49,861 bases of DNA from Thermocladium sp049965935 (GTDB taxonomy: Archaea > Thermoproteota > Thermoprotei > Thermoproteales > Thermocladiaceae): the NCBI GenBank assembly GCA_049965935.1, contig JBMFVP010000007.1:1-49861 (forward strand), written 5' to 3'. Under the pieces are notes generated by a model, which saw only the letters and a list, made by a program, of their open reading frames with translations, searched no databases and had not been told where the DNA came from. Shown here in pieces: positions 8,396 to 16,480 of the stretch. Position numbers and translations under genes: made by a program. Position 1 is the first letter of the stretch. Each line of letters starts with the position of its first letter.

Positions 8396-8941
8396 ATGTC
8401 GATACAAGTTATCTCAAAGGGGGTTACTCCGCAAGAAAATGAAATAGTGATAGATGCCGCTAATCACGTAATGGGTAGGCTAGCCAGTACAGTTGCTTCA
8501 TTGGCGTTAAAGGGCAAGCGGGTCATTATAGTGAATGCAGAGAGAACCATAGTGACCGGCGATTATAATACCATCCTTGAGCAATACAAAAAGAAGTTAA
8601 CGGAGGTTAGGACTCATTATAATCCAGAAAGAACTGGCCCAAAGACCCCTCGAAGGCCAGATAGAATTCTTAGACGGGCAATAAGGGGGATGTTGCCATA
8701 TGATAAGGAAAAAGGCAAGAAAGCATTAAGTCTAGTTAAAGTCTATCTCGGCATGCCTCCAATATATGAAAAGAGAACAAAATATATCGTGAAGGGAGCG
8801 TATTTCCACATGATTCCTGGTTCTCCATATACTACTCTTGAGGAGTTGTGGAGAGGTATTGATCCCAAGACTTGGTCTGCTTGGCGTGAGTCATATGATA
8901 AACTTAAAAAAGCTGAGGGCAATAAGGGTGAGCAGAAATGA
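8396..8941 (+). CDS. rpl13: Large-subunit ribosomal protein L13
   Basis: The L13 core is complete: IVIDAANHVMGRLASTVASL near residues 18-37, VNAERTIVTGD, KTPRRPDRILRRAIRGMLP and VYLGMPP. L13 is an early-assembling protein that binds 23S rRNA. At 181 aa it is longer than many archaeal L13 proteins (about 140-150 aa), with some 15 extra residues at the N-terminus and a Lys/Glu-rich tail (KLKKAEGNKGEQK). It starts 10 bp after L18e and overlaps the S11 start by 4 bp (ATGA), which implies co-transcription and translational coupling. Confidence 0.94.
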   Translation: MSIQVISKGVTPQENEIVIDAANHVMGRLASTVASLALKGKRVIIVNAERTIVTGDYNTILEQYKKKLTEVRTHYNPERTGPKTPRRPDRILRRAIRGMLPYDKEKGKKALSLVKVYLGMPPIYEKRTKYIVKGAYFHMIPGSPYTTLEELWRGIDPKTWSAWRESYDKLKKAEGNKGEQK

Positions 8942-9411
8942 GTGAAGAACAGCAAAACATAGAGCAAGCAGCCGCTCAAGGTGAGGCTCAACAACTACAA
9001 GAATTGAGCCAAGTACAAGTGCCTAGAAAAATGCATTGGGGGGTGGCTCACATATACGCGAGTTATAATAATACAATAATCATAATTACTGACTTAACTG
9101 GCGCAGAAACCGTTGTCAGAGTTAGCGGTGGACAAGTAGTAAAGACTGACAGAGATAAGCCAAGCCCATATGCAGCCATGCAGGCCGCATATAAGGCCGC
9201 CCAAGTTGCTATTCAACGCGGAGTTACTGCAGTTCATATACAGGTAAGGGCGCCGGGCGGTTATGGACCTAAAACGCCTGGTCCAGGAGCTGTCGCCGCT
9301 ATTAGGGCTCTGGCTAGAGCTGGCTTAATGATAGGTAGAATAGAGGACACAACTCCGATACCGCATGACACAATAAGGCCACCAGGCGGTAGACGCGGCC
9401 GTAGAGTGTAA
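8938..9411 (+). CDS. rps11: Small-subunit ribosomal protein S11
   Basis: The S11 core starts near residue 30 (HWGVAHIYASYNNTIIIITDLTG) and runs through GGQVVKTDRDKPSPYAAM, VRAPGGYGPKTPGPGAVAAIRALARAG to the basic C-terminus GGRRGRRV. S11 lines the mRNA exit region of the 30S platform. The first 28 or so residues are an unusual Gln/Glu/Ala-rich tail (EEQQNIEQAAAQGEAQQLQ) that makes the protein 157 aa against roughly 130 in most archaea. The gene overlaps L13 by 4 bp. In many archaea the gene after L13 is rps9, with S11 upstream of rpoD, so this junction is a rearrangement. Confidence 0.95.
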   Translation: MSEEQQNIEQAAAQGEAQQLQELSQVQVPRKMHWGVAHIYASYNNTIIIITDLTGAETVVRVSGGQVVKTDRDKPSPYAAMQAAYKAAQVAIQRGVTAVHIQVRAPGGYGPKTPGPGAVAAIRALARAGLMIGRIEDTTPIPHDTIRPPGGRRGRRV

Positions 9412-10238
9412 TAATATTAAACTCTTGATAAAAAGATTTATTATAACGATAGCTTTCTTATCCAATGGGATATAAGCCATTAGTTTGTGCGCCTTATTGC
9501 GCTTTCATTTTTTATTACTCCCCACAATAAATAGCATCAAGCTCTGAGATTTTAACTTACTGGGGTTGAGGGGTGGATAGTCCCTCATAAAATGTTTTTA
9601 TAGAATTGATCGAGTAATAAGCCTAATGCTAGGAATAAAGTCAAGGAAATTAACATAAAATCATCACTCAATATGATTTACCCAACGAGAGAATGCGGAA
9701 GCGATTCTCAAAGTGATGCGGGTTGAAGTCAAGGCATACAACATGCTTTTGAATGCGATAAATAATGGAAAAGAAGACAGGAAAATAAGAGACAGTATAG
9801 TAAGTTTGAAGAAACAGGAAATCCTCATCGCAAGGCGAGGATGCTCCGTCCGTGAGGGCGAGGCAAATCACTCGGTGATGTTTGAAGGAGGACATAGTGA
9901 ATATATTGTTTCGGCCTTTCGAGGTTAATCTAGGATAGAAGTATAATGCTGGTTCCCAATACTAGAATAAGCCTTGTTACTCCAATCAACTAAATGGAGC
10001 TTGATGCCTTTAGGATCCGGGACTCAGGATGCTACAAGTGCTTATTTCTACATGTTGCTTTTAGGGAAGGATATTCCCCTGCATATTTGCTTGCCCTCGT
10101 TTTCCCTAAAATGGATAATTGATTTAGTTATATTGATTTTTATAAATGTTTTAATAATAGTTAACTATCATTTGCTCTTTATGCTATTGTATACGGCTAA
10201 AGGTAAACTTAAAAAACTATTAATGCTTGCTCAATATT
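9412..10238. other. 827-bp region without a convincing gene
   Basis: Between rps11 and the acyl-CoA dehydrogenase I see no gene I can support. The first 140 bp are AT-rich and could hold the rps11 terminator. The part from 9553 to about 9885 looks like a decayed transposable element, described separately. The remainder (9886-10238) contains short open frames without family resemblance, one of which encodes a hydrophobic stretch around 10100-10200. The last 30 bp hold the TATA box of the dehydrogenase gene. Confidence 0.5.
9553..9885 (+). mobile_element. Decayed ORF-poor element sharing both ends with 30585-30848
   Basis: The left edge (TGGGGTTGAGGGG, then a CCCTCATA half-hairpin and a TATA-like GTTTTTATAG at 9595-9603) is closely similar to 30591-30656. 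The right part (GAAACAGGAAA followed by a C/G-rich hairpin zone and GCAAATCACT) resembles 30797-30848. The interiors are unrelated. A hairpin, then a TATA box, then a second hairpin zone is the layout of IS200/IS605-type elements and their derivatives. A 71-codon frame at 9713-9928 covers much of the interior (…VREGEANHSVMFEGGHSEYI…) and may be the worn end of a tnpB, but I cannot show that. Exact ends are uncertain. Confidence 0.4.
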
Positions 10239-11375
10239 ATGCATCCATTGCTGGATGAAACTCACGAGCTGGTTAAAAAGAGCGCAGCAGAGTTTGCTGA
10301 ACGTGAAATAGATCCCATTATAAAAAACATGGAGAATTATGAGTATCCGCGTGAGACGCTTAGAAGCATGGGCAAATTGGGCTTATTGGCCCCCATGGGG
10401 CCTACTGATTATGGTGGTCCCGGCCTTGATTTCAGATCTGAGATATTGACTGTCGAGGAGGTGGCCAAGCACAGTCCAGGCATAGCAACTATACTGGAGA
10501 TACAGGGCTCCTTAATAGTAGATACATTAGCTACATACGGAAGTACTGCCATTAAAGAGAAATACTTGCCTAGGGCCATTAGCGGCGATTTAATAATATC
10601 CTATGCATTGAGTGAGCCTTGTTGTGGCAGCGATGCAGCGGCTCTGGAAAGCACTGCTAAGAGGGAAGGAGGCGAGTGGATCCTTAATGGGCATAAGATG
10701 TGGATAACATCAGGTATGAATGCGGATGCTTATCTAGTGTTTGCTCGAACGGGTCCACGAGAGGAGAGACACCGCTCGATAACTGCGTTCATGGTGGATA
10801 GAAACAATTGTGTAGAGACTAATCCTATTCATGTGATCGGATTACGAGGTACAGGCACTGCGGAGGTTAAATTCGTTGATTGTAGGTTAGGCGATGAATC
10901 TGTGGTAGGCGAGGTCAATAAGGGTTTCTATGTAGCAATAAATAGCTTAAACTTGGGAAGAACATGTGTTGGTTCCATTGGTCTAGGAATAGCGGAGAGG
11001 GCTTTTAGGGAAGCCCTTAACTATATAAAACAGAGAAACGCATTTGGGAAGTTATTGGCTGATTTCCAGTCACTTCAGCATTACGCGGCTAACATGTATG
11101 CTCAGATAGAATCCACTAGGTCACTTGTATATACAGCGGCATATATGAAGGACAAGGGTTCCTCGGATTTTCTGCTTTATGCGCATGCGGCCAAGCTACT
11201 TGGTTCTAGGCTTGGGGTTGATTCCACTAGGATAGCTATACAAATGATGGGCGGCATGGGTCTCTCCACGGATACAGTGCTTGAAATGCTTTATAGAGAT
11301 GCCAAGGTTACCGAAATATATGAGGGAGCAAACGAGATAATTTTGAATACTATTTATAAATTCATGGAGAAATAG
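10239..11375 (+). CDS. Acyl-CoA dehydrogenase
   Basis: This is a full-length FAD-dependent acyl-CoA dehydrogenase (378 aa). Hallmarks include YALSEPCCGSDAAA (substrate/FAD loop), GHKMWITSGMNAD, GRTCVGSIGLGIAERAF, KQRNAFGKLLADFQSLQ and, near the end, TEIYEGANEIILN, whose Glu after Tyr is the usual catalytic base. The reaction is alpha,beta-desaturation of an acyl-CoA with electrons passed to ETF or a similar acceptor. TTG at 10227 is also in frame, but a TATA-like CTTAAAAAAC at 10208-10217 lies about 26 nt before the ATG at 10239, which I prefer. No ETF or thiolase gene is adjacent, so chain-length preference cannot be inferred. Confidence 0.9.
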   Translation: MHPLLDETHELVKKSAAEFAEREIDPIIKNMENYEYPRETLRSMGKLGLLAPMGPTDYGGPGLDFRSEILTVEEVAKHSPGIATILEIQGSLIVDTLATYGSTAIKEKYLPRAISGDLIISYALSEPCCGSDAAALESTAKREGGEWILNGHKMWITSGMNADAYLVFARTGPREERHRSITAFMVDRNNCVETNPIHVIGLRGTGTAEVKFVDCRLGDESVVGEVNKGFYVAINSLNLGRTCVGSIGLGIAERAFREALNYIKQRNAFGKLLADFQSLQHYAANMYAQIESTRSLVYTAAYMKDKGSSDFLLYAHAAKLLGSRLGVDSTRIAIQMMGGMGLSTDTVLEMLYRDAKVTEIYEGANEIILNTIYKFMEK

Positions 11376-11415
11376 GAAGAAATCCTTTTTGAAGTGTGGA
11401 TCGGTTTTATTTATT

Positions 11416-13209
11416 TTATTCTACGGGTAATCCATGCTCCTTTATTTGCCTTATTTCCTCGGTCTCAAATCCTTGCTTGACTGCAATAATGAAAATTATT
11501 ATGGAGATAATTACCATTACTACATAATCCACTGGATATTGTATTAGGTCCATTCCTCCAGATCCAGCGTAAGCCATTATCCCTGTGAGAATCATATACG
11601 CAATAAACCATGAAGAAGCCTTCACTTCAATGCTATGGCTCTTTAAATATAGGTATACTGTGCCTATTATTAATAATGTGCTGAATAATCCCCATGTTAA
11701 TATGAATGGCCAAAGCGATTCATATAACCCGAAGAAGGCATCCACTCCCAATAAACTCCAAAATATAATGGTAAATATAATTACCTCTAGCTTGCTTAGA
11801 TTCAATTTACGTCCATAACCCAACAGAAACAGAGGTAATCCAAACGCGGTCACTAGAAATACCCAGCCCACGCCCGGCCACCCGGTCCAATATATTAACA
11901 TTGATGAGAAAATAAAGCTTAATGATGCAACAAGCCATGGAACAGGAGACTCATAGGGCCTCTTGAGTTCCTTTGCGGTTCTTCTCAATACTATTAATGC
12001 AGGTCCACTTGCTAGGTAATTAACTACAGTAGCTGAAGCGGATAGTGAGACCAACGAGTACCAGCTTGGAAATGGCAGCAGGAATATGACCGATAAGAAA
12101 AATGTAAATATCAATGAGAACCATGGAGTTTGGAATCTCGGATGCAATGAACCAAAGAGGGTGGGGTAATATCCTTGCTTAGACAGGCCATAGAAGCTTC
12201 TAGCCGTTGTGCCCAAGTATACTCCCATTGTTGCAGCGGGCGATATCCATGCGTCTATCAGCAGTATTATAGCAAAGGAAGCCAAAAATGCGACGCCGCT
12301 ATATAGTAGAGAACTATAGAATGGCGAACCCGCCCAATTTGAATTGATAAGGTTGCCCCAATCTCCCGGCGTTATGGGTCCCGTAACTTGCCCTTCACTA
12401 TTCACTAGCTTTATGGCTGACCAATTAATTGCTCCAATAAAGCTCACCTGAAGAAGAACATATAATAGTATCACTAATACAATGGATATTATTATGGCTC
12501 TTGGAACATCACGATGCGGATTCCGTGCTTCCCCCGCATATTCAAGTGCTTGCCGGAATCCCTCATATGCAAAGACTATGCCGCTTGGAACTAGGGCGCT
12601 GAATATGGCTTCGTATCCCAAGGGGAAAAATCCACCATAATGCGAGAAATTATCCATGTGAAATGCGAGAGATATTAATAATATGGCGGTTATGGTCGGT
12701 ACTATGAACTTCCACCAAGTTATTATTGTGTTGGTTTTTCCAGCCACATTAACCCCAATTAATTGAATAAGTAGGAATACAAGTATTAAGGCTGCAGCAG
12801 CTATTATACCTAGGGGAGTTAATACGCCGGCTTGGGTGCTGAATATCGGCAAGTATCTATTGGTATAGGAAATCACGGCCTCTGCCTCAAGGGGTACAGT
12901 AGTTGCCACACCTATTAGATATGCCCATCCTAGGTAGTAATTGGATAAGGAGCCGTGCGTGAAATGATTTATGCGCACTAATGAACCAGTGAATGGTAGT
13001 AATCCTCCAAGTTCAGCAAATGCGAACCCCATTATGATGAAGAATATGCCACCAATAATCCATGAGATTATGGCCGCTGGACCAGCGTATGCAGCAGCGC
13101 CTAGAGATGCGAAGAGCCACCCGCTTCCAACCATTCCAGTCACTGAGAGGAACGTTAGATCCTGGAAGCTCAGTGCTTTCCTCAGCTTGATTGTATTTTC
13201 ATTTGACAC
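11416..13209 (-). CDS. APC-family amino-acid permease
   Basis: The 597-aa protein has about 14 hydrophobic segments. The N-terminal signature LRKALSFQDLTFLSVTGMVGSGWLFA carries the GxG turn of APC-superfamily helix 1, which binds the substrate amino and carboxyl groups. FAELGGLLPFTGSLVR (helix 2) and FAYEGFRQALEYAGEARNPHRDVPRA (helix 6 and following loop) fit amino-acid/polyamine permeases. It is longer than the typical 450-500 aa, with two or more extra C-terminal helices. Substrate is not readable. The start codon is GTG; an A/T-rich box lies about 30 nt upstream. It is convergent with the acyl-CoA dehydrogenase. Confidence 0.88.
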   Translation of the reverse strand: MSNENTIKLRKALSFQDLTFLSVTGMVGSGWLFASLGAAAYAGPAAIISWIIGGIFFIIMGFAFAELGGLLPFTGSLVRINHFTHGSLSNYYLGWAYLIGVATTVPLEAEAVISYTNRYLPIFSTQAGVLTPLGIIAAAALILVFLLIQLIGVNVAGKTNTIITWWKFIVPTITAILLISLAFHMDNFSHYGGFFPLGYEAIFSALVPSGIVFAYEGFRQALEYAGEARNPHRDVPRAIIISIVLVILLYVLLQVSFIGAINWSAIKLVNSEGQVTGPITPGDWGNLINSNWAGSPFYSSLLYSGVAFLASFAIILLIDAWISPAATMGVYLGTTARSFYGLSKQGYYPTLFGSLHPRFQTPWFSLIFTFFLSVIFLLPFPSWYSLVSLSASATVVNYLASGPALIVLRRTAKELKRPYESPVPWLVASLSFIFSSMLIYWTGWPGVGWVFLVTAFGLPLFLLGYGRKLNLSKLEVIIFTIIFWSLLGVDAFFGLYESLWPFILTWGLFSTLLIIGTVYLYLKSHSIEVKASSWFIAYMILTGIMAYAGSGGMDLIQYPVDYVVMVIISIIIFIIAVKQGFETEEIRQIKEHGLPVE

Positions 13210-13405
13210 AATTATTGCCCTTGAGTGGGTTAATTTTTAGGTTTTACTGTGATAGTACAAAAACTATTTAACATTAGTCGTATTTCGCCAGCTGTCCTGT
13301 TGTCTTTGGGTTTATTAAATAGATTGCTGAAACTTTTAATAGAGGATATTGAACACTTTGATTTTTAACCGATTCGGATTTAAATACGATCAATATACAA
13401 TCACC

Positions 13406-13624
13406 ATGAAACGGATTATGGTAATGCTTGCAATAATGGGGATCTGGATATTGGTGGCGTTGTCGATAGCATTTGATTCTCCTCTTTGGATTACTACAAT
13501 ACTGATTGGTTCGCTTACTGCAGCAATAATTAGTAGCCTCAAATTTAATAATGCCAGTGATCAGTTGCAGCGCATTAAACAGCATCCTGACATTGTTTCA
13601 AGAAAGACAGTTGCTGTTTCATAA
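13406..13624 (+). CDS. Small two-helix membrane protein (72 aa)
   Basis: The frame MKRIMVMLAIMGIWILVALS encodes a first membrane helix, followed by a second (LWITTILIGSLTAAIISSL) and a polar, basic tail (DQLQRIKQHPDIVSRKTVAVS). The frame opens at 13349, but a TATA box (TTTAAATA, about 13378-13385) centred near 25 nt before the ATG at 13406 supports the shorter, leaderless product. The tail probably faces the cytoplasm by the positive-inside rule. No family is recognised. It lies alone between the permease and the MEMO1 gene. Confidence 0.5.
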   Translation: MKRIMVMLAIMGIWILVALSIAFDSPLWITTILIGSLTAAIISSLKFNNASDQLQRIKQHPDIVSRKTVAVS

Positions 13625-13717
13625 ATCGCAAAGGATTAGGCAGTTTTGGGCATCATTCTTAAATCAAGGCTGGAGGCGGATAGATATATTAAGGAGATTG
13701 GTTTTGCCTTTAACTAA

Positions 13718-14569
13718 ATGGTCATCAGACGAAAGCCGGCCGTAGCCGGCGCTTTTTATGAGGATGATGCGGAATCGCTTAGAAGGAGAATAGAGTGGTC
13801 AATTAACCATCCCCTCGGCCCTGGAACAATTCAACGAGCTAGAATCGGCGGCCTCGTCTCTGTGATAGTTCCTCATGCTGGCTATATATATTCTGGTCCA
13901 ATTGCTGCTCATTCCTATGTTGAGATCAAGGCTCATTATGATCCATCTACATTTATAATAATGGGTCCTAATCATTATGGGGTGGGCGCGCCGGTGGCCA
14001 TAATGGATGATGGAATATGGGAAACTCCACTTGGCGATGTTGAGATCGATAGTGAAGTTGCCAAGTCATTAATAAATGCATTTAATGATTTAGAGGTTGA
14101 TACTTATGCATTTGAGAAGGAACATTCAGTCGAGGTTCAGGTGCCTTTTATAAAGTACTTATTCCCGCGCTCCAAGATAGTTCCAATAGTGGTTTGGGAA
14201 CAGACCATAGATGTTGCTAGACGCATGGCATTGGCATTAAAACACGTAATTGGAAATGGGTTTAGCGATATCTTTTTTGTTGCATCAAGTGACTTGAATC
14301 ATTATGAACCTCACGATATTACCACGGAAAAGGATATGTGGGTAATCCAACAAATTCTTAAACTAGAACCGGAGGGCTTTCTCGACATCATGGAGAGACT
14401 AAATGTATCGGTATGCGGCTTTGGAGCTATATTAACAGCAATGGAGTACTCAAGATTGCAGGGCGCTCGGCATGTTGAATTATTAAAACATGCAACATCA
14501 GGGGACACTAGTACTAATAGGGTTGAGACCGTGGGTTACGCCAGCATTGCGTTTTATAGGGGTGATTGA
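13718..14569 (+). CDS. MEMO1 family protein
   Basis: The 283-aa protein opens with RRKPAVAGAFYEDDAESLRR and carries the conserved histidines of the family in VIVPHAGYIYSGPIAAHSY, MGPNHYGVG and SSDLNHYEP. The fold resembles extradiol dioxygenases and LigB. The archaeal role is unproven; human MEMO1 binds copper or iron and protects against redox stress. In many archaea this gene sits among mevalonate-pathway genes, and here it overlaps the downstream type 2 IPP isomerase by 8 bp, so the two are surely co-expressed. A link to isoprenoid-lipid synthesis is inferred from that recurring context. Confidence 0.88.
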   Translation: MVIRRKPAVAGAFYEDDAESLRRRIEWSINHPLGPGTIQRARIGGLVSVIVPHAGYIYSGPIAAHSYVEIKAHYDPSTFIIMGPNHYGVGAPVAIMDDGIWETPLGDVEIDSEVAKSLINAFNDLEVDTYAFEKEHSVEVQVPFIKYLFPRSKIVPIVVWEQTIDVARRMALALKHVIGNGFSDIFFVASSDLNHYEPHDITTEKDMWVIQQILKLEPEGFLDIMERLNVSVCGFGAILTAMEYSRLQGARHVELLKHATSGDTSTNRVETVGYASIAFYRGD

Positions 14570-15638
14570 TATAAGCATTGAAGATAGAAAGATAGAGCAC
14601 ATAAAGATAGCCGCCCAAAAAGATATAGAGGAAGGATCAACCCTATTCGATGAGGTTCAGCTAATCCATAATGCATTGCCTGACTTCGATTATGACGAAG
14701 TAGATACGTCAACCCAGTTGTTTGGGAAAACATTATCTGCCCCATTTATAATAGGGGCAATAACGGGTGGAACATCACTTTCTGGAAAGATAAACGAGAT
14801 ATTTGCAGAAGCCGCCGAACGATTAGGGATAGGCATGTATGTTGGTTCACAGAGGATAGCAATAGAGAAGCCCGAGACCAAGTGGACATTCAGCATAATA
14901 AGGGATAAAGCTCCATCTGCACTTAAGATAGCTAATATAGGGGCTCCCCAAATATCTAAGCTAGATGAAAGCAAAGCAATTGATTGGGTCAATGCAGCGA
15001 TAGATATGATCAATGCATCAGCGATAGCTATACACCTTAATCCAGCCCAGGAAGTATTCCAACCAGAGGGTGAACCATGGTTCAAGGGAGTTATTGATAA
15101 GATAAGATATATCGCCAAGTCCATAAATAAGCCAGTTATTGTTAAGGAGGTAGGCAACGGGATATCAAAGGAAGTTGCAGCTAAGCTGAAAGATTCAATG
15201 ATATCGGCCATTGATGTAGGTGGAATAGGCGGTACTTCCTTCATTAAAATAGAGGCAGAGAGGTGGCATAGAACTGATATAAGCGAGCTTTCCTCGGTGT
15301 TTAATGGATGGGGTATACCAACGTCCATTTCAATCTGTGAAGTTAAGTCGGTCTTTGATGGAATAATACTAGCATCTGGTGGCATTCGTTCAGGTTTAGA
15401 TGGAGCCAAGGCGCTTGCATTAGGCGCCTCCGCCTTCACAATGTCGAGACCCATGCTGGTAAATGCGCTTAATGGTAGGGATCAATTAATGCAGTTTGCT
15501 GAGAGGGTAATAAAGGAATTCAGGATAGCGATGTTCTTAACAGGCTCCAAGCGCATTAATGATCTATCGAATTTACCCATAATATTTGGTCCAACCATAA
15601 TTAATTGGCTCACTCAGCGGGGAGTGCGGTGCCATTAA
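14562..15638 (+). CDS. fni: Type 2 isopentenyl-diphosphate delta-isomerase
   Basis: FMN- and NADPH-dependent interconversion of IPP and DMAPP, the entry to archaeal isoprenoid lipids. Characteristic blocks are DRKIEHIKIAAQ (N-terminus), FIIGAITGGTSLSGKIN, GMYVGSQRIAIE, AIAIHLNPAQEVFQPEGEPWF, PVIVKEVGNGIS, AIDVGGIGGTSF and ILASGGIRSGLDGAKALALGA (phosphate and FMN binding). A longer frame begins at 14490, but family alignment starts just before DRKIEH, so the GTG at 14562, inside the end of the MEMO1 gene, is the likely start (358 aa). The 8-bp overlap implies translational coupling. Confidence 0.93.
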   Translation: MIDISIEDRKIEHIKIAAQKDIEEGSTLFDEVQLIHNALPDFDYDEVDTSTQLFGKTLSAPFIIGAITGGTSLSGKINEIFAEAAERLGIGMYVGSQRIAIEKPETKWTFSIIRDKAPSALKIANIGAPQISKLDESKAIDWVNAAIDMINASAIAIHLNPAQEVFQPEGEPWFKGVIDKIRYIAKSINKPVIVKEVGNGISKEVAAKLKDSMISAIDVGGIGGTSFIKIEAERWHRTDISELSSVFNGWGIPTSISICEVKSVFDGIILASGGIRSGLDGAKALALGASAFTMSRPMLVNALNGRDQLMQFAERVIKEFRIAMFLTGSKRINDLSNLPIIFGPTIINWLTQRGVRCH

Positions 15639-15819
15639 TAGGAGAGATTACTTTGCTCCAAAGGAATTGACCTCCGTCCTATTAGGATTTTCGAGGGTCT
15701 GGCTTATCTGCCGCGAGTTCCCGCCGGGGAACATGGGTCCAAAGAAGGAGGGAGATGCTCCAAGGAGGACATTATGGACTGAATAATTACCGCTTTAAAG
15801 GGCTATGCTTATGGTCCCC
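15639..15819. other. Structured convergent intergenic region
   Basis: Between the isomerase and the convergent nuclease-like gene there is a GC-rich, hairpin-rich stretch. It includes the perfect inverted repeat GTTCCC-GCCG-GGGAAC (15717-15732) and a nested pair around 15669-15699 (GACCTC with GAGGGTC around TCCT/AGGA). The nested pair has the same GACCTC and inner-hairpin layout as the IS605-like ends at the two window edges, so it may be a worn element end. It may also simply act as a bidirectional terminator. No ORF is supported. Confidence 0.35.
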
Positions 15820-16470
15820 CTAAGTAGAGCCCTTAGTGCTATATTTAACAATGATATGATTTCTTGGTTCCTCGTCAATTCCATTTATTAATCCATAAGA
15901 CAATGCGTGCCTCAGTATTTCATTCTTATCCATATCATTAATCGGGTCAATGGTTAAAATGATTGGTTTATTTGTGGCCTTATCAAATCCTACCAAGATA
16001 GCTTTACTTCCCGGGTATCCTAGTTGGAAGAGCCTTACTTGGTACTTAACGTAATTTACTCCTCGTGGATCAAAGGTTTTCACTTCATATATATTTTCTC
16101 CATCATAGAAGTCAGGTTGAACATATATCCCAACCAAGTCATCAATGACTATAAGCCTAGTTTTTGGTCTTAATAATCCAAAGGCTGGTGTGGATTTAAA
16201 TGCATCTAGCATTGCCCTCCCTCTAGATAATATATTATTTCTTTGATTCTGCATCAATTGAATCCCTAGCATTGCGGCCTCATCATCTAATGTGGACGAT
16301 ATATACTTCAAGGCCGCTTCAAGGAAGTCATTGACCCCTCGCTTGTAGTAGTAATTCATTTTTACCGTGGCCTTATCAAATATAGATCCAAATAATATAT
16401 CAAGTGGGCTTCCGCTTAATTCATGCTCGAACATATTCTTTACAAGCATCCATGCTGGAAATGTCTTCAT
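15820..16470 (-). CDS. Putative PD-(D/E)XK nuclease coupled to FEN1
   Basis: The 216-aa protein has a DLVGIYVQPDFYDGENIYEV segment followed by KTFD. QPD then E-V-K on the next strand is the catalytic signature of PD-(D/E)XK nucleases, and a Gln/Tyr-bearing helix follows (VKYQVRLFQLGY), as in RecB- and Cas4-like members. The N-terminal half is helical. There is no cysteine cluster, so it is not a Cas4 iron-sulfur enzyme. The start at 16470 is preferred because AAGGAG (16482-16477) lies six bases upstream and overlaps the FEN1 stop; a longer frame from 16515 would overlap FEN1 by 35 bp. Tight coupling to FEN1 suggests a replication or repair nuclease. Activity is inferred from motifs. Confidence 0.65.
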   Translation of the reverse strand: MKTFPAWMLVKNMFEHELSGSPLDILFGSIFDKATVKMNYYYKRGVNDFLEAALKYISSTLDDEAAMLGIQLMQNQRNNILSRGRAMLDAFKSTPAFGLLRPKTRLIVIDDLVGIYVQPDFYDGENIYEVKTFDPRGVNYVKYQVRLFQLGYPGSKAILVGFDKATNKPIILTIDPINDMDKNEILRHALSYGLINGIDEEPRNHIIVKYSTKGST

Positions 16471-16480
16471 ATTGGTCTCC

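Noticed and set aside
9974..10258. 94-aa hydrophobic frame before the acyl-CoA dehydrogenase
   Set aside because: It overlaps the dehydrogenase promoter and start, with no TATA box or family resemblance.
14690..15454. 254-aa minus-strand frame inside the isomerase gene
   Set aside because: The plus strand encodes an unmistakable type 2 IPP isomerase over the same region; the antisense frame has low-complexity composition.
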